Shown here in pieces: positions 30,454 through 33,806 of a DNA stretch of 33,806 nucleotides (its first letter is position 1; every line of letters begins with the position of its first letter). Below the pieces are notes generated by a model. That model saw only the letters and a list, made by a program, of their open reading frames with translations. It was not told where the DNA came from and did no database searches. Made by a program: the position numbers and the translations under genes. This stretch comes from a virus. The stretch spans positions 1 to 33,806 of the IMG/VR virus record IMGVR_UViG_3300011115_000919. One strand, 5' to 3'.

Positions 30454-30490
30454 CCCTTTGCTTTTAGACTAAAGAAAATGCCAGCAAGCC

Positions 30491-30640
30491 ATGGAAAAGC
30501 CAATGGACCCGCGCAACGAACCTACGTATGACACCTGGCTCGTCGGTCTAGAGCCCATTCCAGGTGACACCACATGGGCGAAGCAAAAGGAAGACAAGAC
30601 AAAGGCAAAGTGTCCATCCTGCTCCTGCCAGAAACAATAA
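30491..30640 (+). CDS. Small protein with C-terminal CPSCSC, 49 aa
   Basis: MEKPMDPRNEPTYDTWLVGL, later PIPGDTTWAKQKEDKTKAK and CPSCSC, possibly a one-knuckle metal site. A second ATG four codons in is possible. A strong bidirectional terminator begins four bases past the stop. Confidence 0.62.
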   Translation: MEKPMDPRNEPTYDTWLVGLEPIPGDTTWAKQKEDKTKAKCPSCSCQKQ

Positions 30641-30643
30641 AAA

Positions 30644-30666
30644 AAGGGGCTGAAGGGCCCCTTCTT
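30644..30666 (+). terminator. Bidirectional terminator
   Basis: AAGGGGC / GCCCCTT stem (7 bp), loop TGAAGG, followed by TTCTT on the plus strand and by a run of T on the minus strand. Confidence 0.82.
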
Positions 30667-30764
30667 AATGACGCAATTCTTTCCGTCCCGAGAAGCTGAG
30701 TGCTTCACAAGCGCGAAGAAGCTTGCCTTCCATACCATTGCAGCTTAATGGTTCCCAAAAGAAA

Positions 30765-30789
30765 AAGGGCCTTACGGCCCTTCCTCTTT
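30765..30789 (+). terminator. Bidirectional terminator, second
   Basis: AAGGGCC / GGCCCTT (7 bp) with TTAC loop; T-rich on both sides (TTCCTCTTT on plus, TTTTTCTTTT on minus). It lies about 100 nt past the first. Between the two I see no convincing gene. Confidence 0.78.
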
Positions 30790-30836
30790 GCAACCTTCCG
30801 ATACTGCGGCTCCTGAGCAACGCTCAAAGGGAATGG

Positions 30837-30974
30837 ATGCCTTACAGGCCAACCATGATGAACGCCCGGCTAATCCTTACGGAAGAGCCCATCCATTCAG
30901 CAGCGTCCACCCTTACGGACCCCCTTGCGAGAGCAGAGCCAAAGCCCCAGGACCAAGTTGCTTGTGCAGCATAG
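30837..30974 (+). CDS. Possible small protein, 45 aa
   Basis: ATG at 30837 has an AAAGG site six bases upstream and gives MPYRPTMMNARLILTEEPIH and on. An alternative ATG at 30833 opens another frame. Composition is ordinary but there is no family support. Confidence 0.4.
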   Translation: MPYRPTMMNARLILTEEPIHSAASTLTDPLARAEPKPQDQVACAA

Positions 30975-31070
30975 CATGGAATGGGAGGCGACAATGGCAA
31001 GGGGAATTGTGGTAGGGTTTGCCTTGCTGACAGGCGACTGGCAGTCCTTGCTAATTATTCCCCCAAAACA

Positions 31071-31430
31071 GTGCTCAAAACTATTCTTCTTTCCGCTTCC
31101 CTGCTTATTGGCTTCGCGCCTGCTGCAGTGGAGGCTGCTTCGTCATGCGGCTATGCAAGCCACTACGGCTACGGCGACGGCTTTGCCTGGCGCACAATGG
31201 CCAACGGACGCCCCATGGACCCCAATGCAATGACCACCGCCCATCCAAGCCTGCCCTTAGGCATCCGCATCCTCGTGACCAACCCTGCCAATGGTCGCAG
31301 CGTCAATTTAGTAATTTCAGACAGAGGGCCTTTCCATGGTGGTCGCATTTTGGACCTTAGTTCAGGCGCATTTAGTCGCATCGCCTCGCTAGGGCAAGGG
31401 ACTGCCAAGGTTTGCTTCAGCCGGGTGTAG
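31071..31430 (+). CDS. RlpA-like double-psi beta-barrel protein, secreted, 119 aa
   Basis: GTG at 31071 gives a clean signal peptide (LKTILLSASLLIGFAPAAVE-A), cleaved before ASSCGYAS. An ATG at 30981 would add 30 residues that spoil it. The mature part matches RlpA: GDGFAWRTMANGRPMDPNAM, TAHPSLPLGIRILVTN, ISDRGPF and GRILDLSSGAF. Bacterial RlpA proteins cut or bind peptidoglycan denuded of stem peptides. As an exported enzyme apart from the lysis cassette, it might alter the host wall. Confidence 0.82.
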   Translation: MLKTILLSASLLIGFAPAAVEAASSCGYASHYGYGDGFAWRTMANGRPMDPNAMTTAHPSLPLGIRILVTNPANGRSVNLVISDRGPFHGGRILDLSSGAFSRIASLGQGTAKVCFSRV

Positions 31431-31449
31431 GCATTCGCCATTCGCGAAC

Positions 31450-31485
31450 AGCATATATGCCTGTCAGAGGATGAGCATATATGCT
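31450..31485 (+). repeat. Two copies of the palindrome GCATATATGC
   Basis: Copies at 31451-31460 and 31475-31484, 24 nt apart. They can also pair with each other as an 11-bp hairpin (AGCATATATGC / GCATATATGCT, 14-nt loop) followed by TACTTTT. A palindromic TTCGCGAA lies just upstream at 31441-31448. Likely operator sites or a weak terminator. Confidence 0.55.
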
Positions 31486-31530
31486 TACTTTTCCACGGTT
31501 TTCTGGCAGGCTTAAAGAGAGAACGACACG

Positions 31531-31556
31531 GGGCACCTTCACGGGTGCCCTTTTTT
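31531..31556 (+). terminator. Rho-independent terminator after the RlpA-like gene
   Basis: GGGCACC / GGTGCCC stem (7 bp), loop TTCACG, T6 tail. One of the strongest in the window. Confidence 0.88.
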
Positions 31557-31597
31557 GTGGTATGTTTAGCCAGTCGCTCACCAAGAGGTGTTCTCCC

Positions 31598-32056
31598 ATG
31601 CCCGACAACTCCTACTACGCAAGTTCCGCGTGGAGGAGCAAACGTCAAGAACGTCTTGATTTTGATGGCCACCAATGCCAAGGCTGCGGCATTACCCGCA
31701 AACAACTTGAAGAATTGTCTTGGCCGTCTTTGCAGGTGCATCATAAAAACGCAGGACCACCGGACTTCATGTACCCATCATTTGGCAACGAGCAAATGTC
31801 AGACCTACTGACTCTTTGCGTTGAATGTCATGACGGCATTACCAATTCTGTCCGCCGCCAGCGTTATAAACTTGATCCCAAAAAGCAAGTTAAGCCCGTT
31901 CTTGTAGCTACATCGTCTCTTTACGTACCATTGCTTTCTAACAGACATCATGTCTCAGCTACCCACAGTACAGATCCGTTTCCAGGGCGTGAGCCCACTA
32001 TTGTGCCACAACGGTCAGACCGCAGATCCTCGCAACGCCTACTCCAAGGCAATTAA
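31598..32056 (+). CDS. HNH endonuclease, 152 aa
   Basis: ATG at 31598 is preceded by a purine-rich AGAGGTG. Motifs: CQGCG, WPSLQVHHKN with the catalytic His, and LLTLCVECHDGITN. About 35 residues at the end share DNA with the next gene in another frame (107-nt overlap). A short -10-like TATGTT lies upstream at 31561. Likely a free-standing homing or repair-type nuclease. Confidence 0.82.
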   Translation: MPDNSYYASSAWRSKRQERLDFDGHQCQGCGITRKQLEELSWPSLQVHHKNAGPPDFMYPSFGNEQMSDLLTLCVECHDGITNSVRRQRYKLDPKKQVKPVLVATSSLYVPLLSNRHHVSATHSTDPFPGREPTIVPQRSDRRSSQRLLQGN

Positions 32057-32585
32057 AGCGATTTCGGGAAAGCGCAAAAAGACTGACTCCGACTACGATG
32101 AGATGGCTCGCCTTGAATGGCTTGCTGGTCTTTATCGCATTGATGGCGATTTGGTTATTCCCGATTATGTGATCGAAAGCACGATGATTGGTGGTGCCAA
32201 AAAGTCCAAACGTGGCCCTCAAGCTAAGTGTGGCCTGTTCTTCACTGAACACGCTCCCCTTCTGTTTGAAGGCAAGCCAGATGTCATTGACGATGAAACA
32301 CTGGCGGAAATGTTTGCCAGTGGTAATTTTACCCACACCATTGGAGTGAAGGTGGGCATGGCGAAAGTGATGCGCACTCGTCCAATGTTCCGTCACTGGA
32401 ACATCAACGCCACGGCTCAGTACGATCCCGACGTGCTGAACCTTGGTGATGTGGCTGAAATGGCTAGCGATGCTGGCAAGCTGGTTGGCCTGGGCGATTG
32501 GAGGCCCAAGCACGGTCGGTTTAACACTGAAGTGATTCCCGTCACTGAAAGTCTGAACCGGATGCTCGCTGAAACAGTAGCTTGA
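31950..32585 (+). CDS. Conserved phage protein, 211 aa
   Basis: MSQLPTVQIRFQGVSPLLCH, then HNGQTADPRNAYSKAIKAIS, GKRKKTDSDYDEMARLEW and VKVGMAKVMRTRPMF; this pattern (ISPLLMHNG ... VMRTRPMF) recurs in many phages by my recollection, function undefined. The N-terminal conserved part lies within the overlap with the HNH gene, so both reading frames appear to be used there. It is the last protein gene before the repeat array. Confidence 0.78.
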   Translation: MSQLPTVQIRFQGVSPLLCHNGQTADPRNAYSKAIKAISGKRKKTDSDYDEMARLEWLAGLYRIDGDLVIPDYVIESTMIGGAKKSKRGPQAKCGLFFTEHAPLLFEGKPDVIDDETLAEMFASGNFTHTIGVKVGMAKVMRTRPMFRHWNINATAQYDPDVLNLGDVAEMASDAGKLVGLGDWRPKHGRFNTEVIPVTESLNRMLAETVA

Positions 32586-32611
32586 TCATGCTGGGCATCC
32601 TTTGGTATAAG
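32582..32611 (+). promoter_or_regulatory. Promoter-like sequence leading into the repeat array
   Basis: TTGATC (32582-32587), 18-nt spacer, TATAAG (32606-32611). It overlaps the stop of the previous gene and points towards the array, with no protein gene for 1.1 kb, so it could drive a noncoding transcript from about 32618. Confidence 0.5.
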
Positions 32612-32694
32612 TCCCAACTTGGCACGCTCAGGTGCGATTGGGCCGGGTGCAATACGGTGGCGTTGGGTCTGACACGGTCGTGCGCGGCAGGGCT

Positions 32695-33494
32695 ATAGCT
32701 GCAGACAGCAGCACTGGGGAGTTCGCTCCCCTCTGCTGCTCTCTTTGGAGAGTAGATAAGGCTGGCTCCGGCGAGATCGGGCATGGCAAAGTAAGGCAAG
32801 TTCCGGTTTGGTAAGGCGACAGTTGCAGGCGGCAGCACGGAGCACTTCGGTGCTCTCTGCTGCTCTCCTTGGAAAGCAGACAAGGCGCGCTCCGGCGAGT
32901 TTCGGTGTGGCGCGGCACGGCAAGGCAGGGTTCGGCGGGGAAACAGTTGCAGACAGCAGCAAGGAGGGCGCGAGCCTTCCCTGCTGCTCTCTTTGGAGAG
33001 CAGACTCGGCATGACTTGGATAGGCAAGCTACGGACGGGCGCTGTCGGGCGGGGTGAGGTTATAACTGCAGACGGCAGCACGGGAGCTTTCGGGCTCCTC
33101 TGCTGCTCTCTATGGAGGGCGGACAAGGTTCGGTTTGGCACGGTCGGGTCCGTTCAGGCATGGCGGTGTCAGGCGATAGTTGCAGACAGCAGCACAGGGG
33201 GCTTATGCTCCCTCTGCTGCTCTCTTTGAAGGGTGGACGAGGCTCGGCAAGCTTCGGCAAGATGCGGCATGGTGTGGGTTGGTCTGGCCAGGCAACAGTT
33301 GCAGACGGCAGCACTGAGGGCTTAGGCTCTCTCTGCTGCCCTCCAAAAGGGCAGATCTGGCCGGGCATGGCCGGGTGCGGATTGGCAGTGTGCGGCCCGG
33401 TCGGGTTTGGCATGGTTTAGCAGGGCAGGACAACAGTTGCAGACGGCAGCAAGGAGCACCTCGGTGTTCCCTGCTGCTCTCTTTAGAGAGTAGA
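32695..33494 (+). repeat. Array of seven double-hairpin modules (candidate structured ncRNA)
   Basis: Modules begin at 32695, 32819, 32943, 33062, 33176, 33295 and 33433, each about 62 nt, separated by 52-77 nt of G-rich degenerate sequence. Each opens with a(c/t)a(g/a)(t/c)TGCAGaC-type bases, then GCAGCA, a variable stem-loop, TGCTGC and a CTCTCTTTGGAGAG-type hairpin. Stem 1 outer: (A/G)GCAGCA with TGCTGC(T/C). Inner tips keep pairing although sequences differ, with loops TTCG (32722), TTCG (32846), GCGA (32970), TTCG (33089), TTAT (33203), TTAG (33322) and CTCG (33460). Stem 2 is TGCTCTC/GAGAGCA-like. The array fills 32586-33570, which has no protein gene. I do not recognise it as a known family. 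Confidence 0.85.
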
Positions 33495-33572
33495 TTTGGC
33501 GGGGTGCGTTCAGGCTAGGCAGGGCACGGCAGGGTCGGGTGGCGTAGGGCCAGGAGCGGTTTGGCACGGTTC

Positions 33573-33602
33573 GCGAAGGAAGCGTTTCGGCGCTTCTTTC
33601 GC
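33573..33602 (+). other. Long hairpin capping the array
   Basis: GCGAAGGAAGCG / CGCTTCTTTCGC, 12 bp with one G-U, and a TTTCGG loop (UUCG with a U-G closing pair). There is no U-tract, so it is not a typical terminator; it may be a 3' stabiliser or processing signal of an array transcript. Confidence 0.7.
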
Positions 33603-33695
33603 GCTTCAAGACCCGGCAGACTTTGTAAAAGAAAATAACAGTTTTTTCGCGAGGCCCGGCCAATGCTGTAATATGCCCTCAAACCCCTCCCCCTC

Positions 33696-33806
33696 ATGCG
33701 CGACATTTCCTCATCAGCAGCATTTTTCTCAATTGCCGCAGGCTTTTCTCTCCTCGTTGGCGCCAGCTTTATGCGCACTCAACCGCCGGCAAAAGACGCA
33801 CTAGCC
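33696..33806 (+). CDS. Membrane- or export-targeted protein, 3'-truncated
   Basis: ATG at 33696 opens MRDISSSAAFFSIAAGFSLL and continues to the window edge (37 residues). The hydrophobic stretch FFSIAAGFSLLVGASF suggests a signal anchor. TAATAT at 33669 could be its -10 box, giving a short leader. The identity of the mature protein cannot be seen. Confidence 0.5.
   Translation, partial: MRDISSSAAFFSIAAGFSLLVGASFMRTQPPAKDALA

Noticed and set aside
30665-30733. 22-aa minus-strand frame (MEGKLLRACEALSFSGRKEL...) between two bidirectional terminators
   Set aside because: The peptide looks protein-like, but there is no room for a promoter between the terminators and it is very short; perhaps a remnant of a longer gene.
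32695-33494. CRISPR array or integron attC array
   Set aside because: Repeats are too long and variable for CRISPR, with no unique spacers of constant length and no cas genes; attC boxes (GTTRRRY/RYYYAAC), cassettes and an integrase are absent.
32417-33663. Long open frames on the minus strand through the repeat array (for example about 199, 117 and 113 codons) with repeated peptides
   Set aside because: Similar repeat peptides appear in all three frames because repeat lengths are not multiples of three; stops are rare only because the plus strand has few TTA, TCA or CTA. Conserved pairing explains the region better.

Overview
The window looks like part of a tailed dsDNA phage genome (or prophage or metagenomic phage contig), most likely a siphovirus of picocyanobacteria. 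It carries a lambda J-type tail tip protein, a long series of tail fibre and adhesin genes, a lysis cassette, dTMP-synthesis genes (ThyX, dCTP deaminase), a recombination set (Sak3/DUF1071-type annealing protein, RecB-like nuclease, VRR-NUC-like nuclease), a primase-helicase, and many tiny overlapping genes of types I recall from cyanophages. The host assignment rests on remembered family resemblance, not a search. No large terminase, portal or capsid gene is present, so the head module lies outside. No tRNA, integrase, reverse transcriptase or CRISPR array was seen.

Layout. (1) 3-13218, rightward: tail tip, S74-type tailspike, about ten virion/fibre genes and a DUF218 (YdcF-like) protein. 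(2) 13274-14078, rightward: three small accessory genes, two with a TGCTATAAAnGGA promoter-like motif. (3) 15879-14147, leftward: lysis cassette of two small membrane proteins and a two-domain endolysin. (4) 15969-16448, rightward: HNH protein. (5) 18326-16445, leftward: small proteins, thyX, DUF3310. (6) 18325-18687, one rightward gene whose start codon overlaps that of its leftward neighbour and whose end overlaps the next nuclease gene. (7) 22843-18608, leftward: ribbon-helix-helix protein, Sak3 annealing protein, mini-genes, RecB-like nuclease, an 84-aa protein, dCTP deaminase, VRR-NUC-like nuclease. (8) 22984-32585, rightward: primase-helicase, HTH/small-terminase-like protein, a chain of small coupled genes, SNase, RlpA-like protein, HNH protein and a conserved phage protein. 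(9) 32586-33695, no protein gene: a promoter-like sequence leads into seven tandem modules, each folding into two adjacent hairpins, and then one long hairpin. (10) A gene cut off at the right edge.

The most unusual element is the array at 32695-33494. Seven modules of about 62 nt recur every 114-138 nt. The hairpin tips differ in sequence but keep pairing, several with UUCG or GNRA-type tetraloops, and one outer pair appears as A-U, G-U and G-C in different copies. The repeat period is not a multiple of three, so this is a structured RNA (or single-stranded DNA) element rather than a protein. I do not recognise it as a known family. A second possible structured RNA lies at 25365-25523.

Many genes are joined by ATGA stop-start overlaps, which implies translational coupling, and Shine-Dalgarno sequences are scarce. 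The leftward block would feed dTMP synthesis and homologous recombination, the rightward block replication and host takeover, and the left part builds the tail and lyses the cell.
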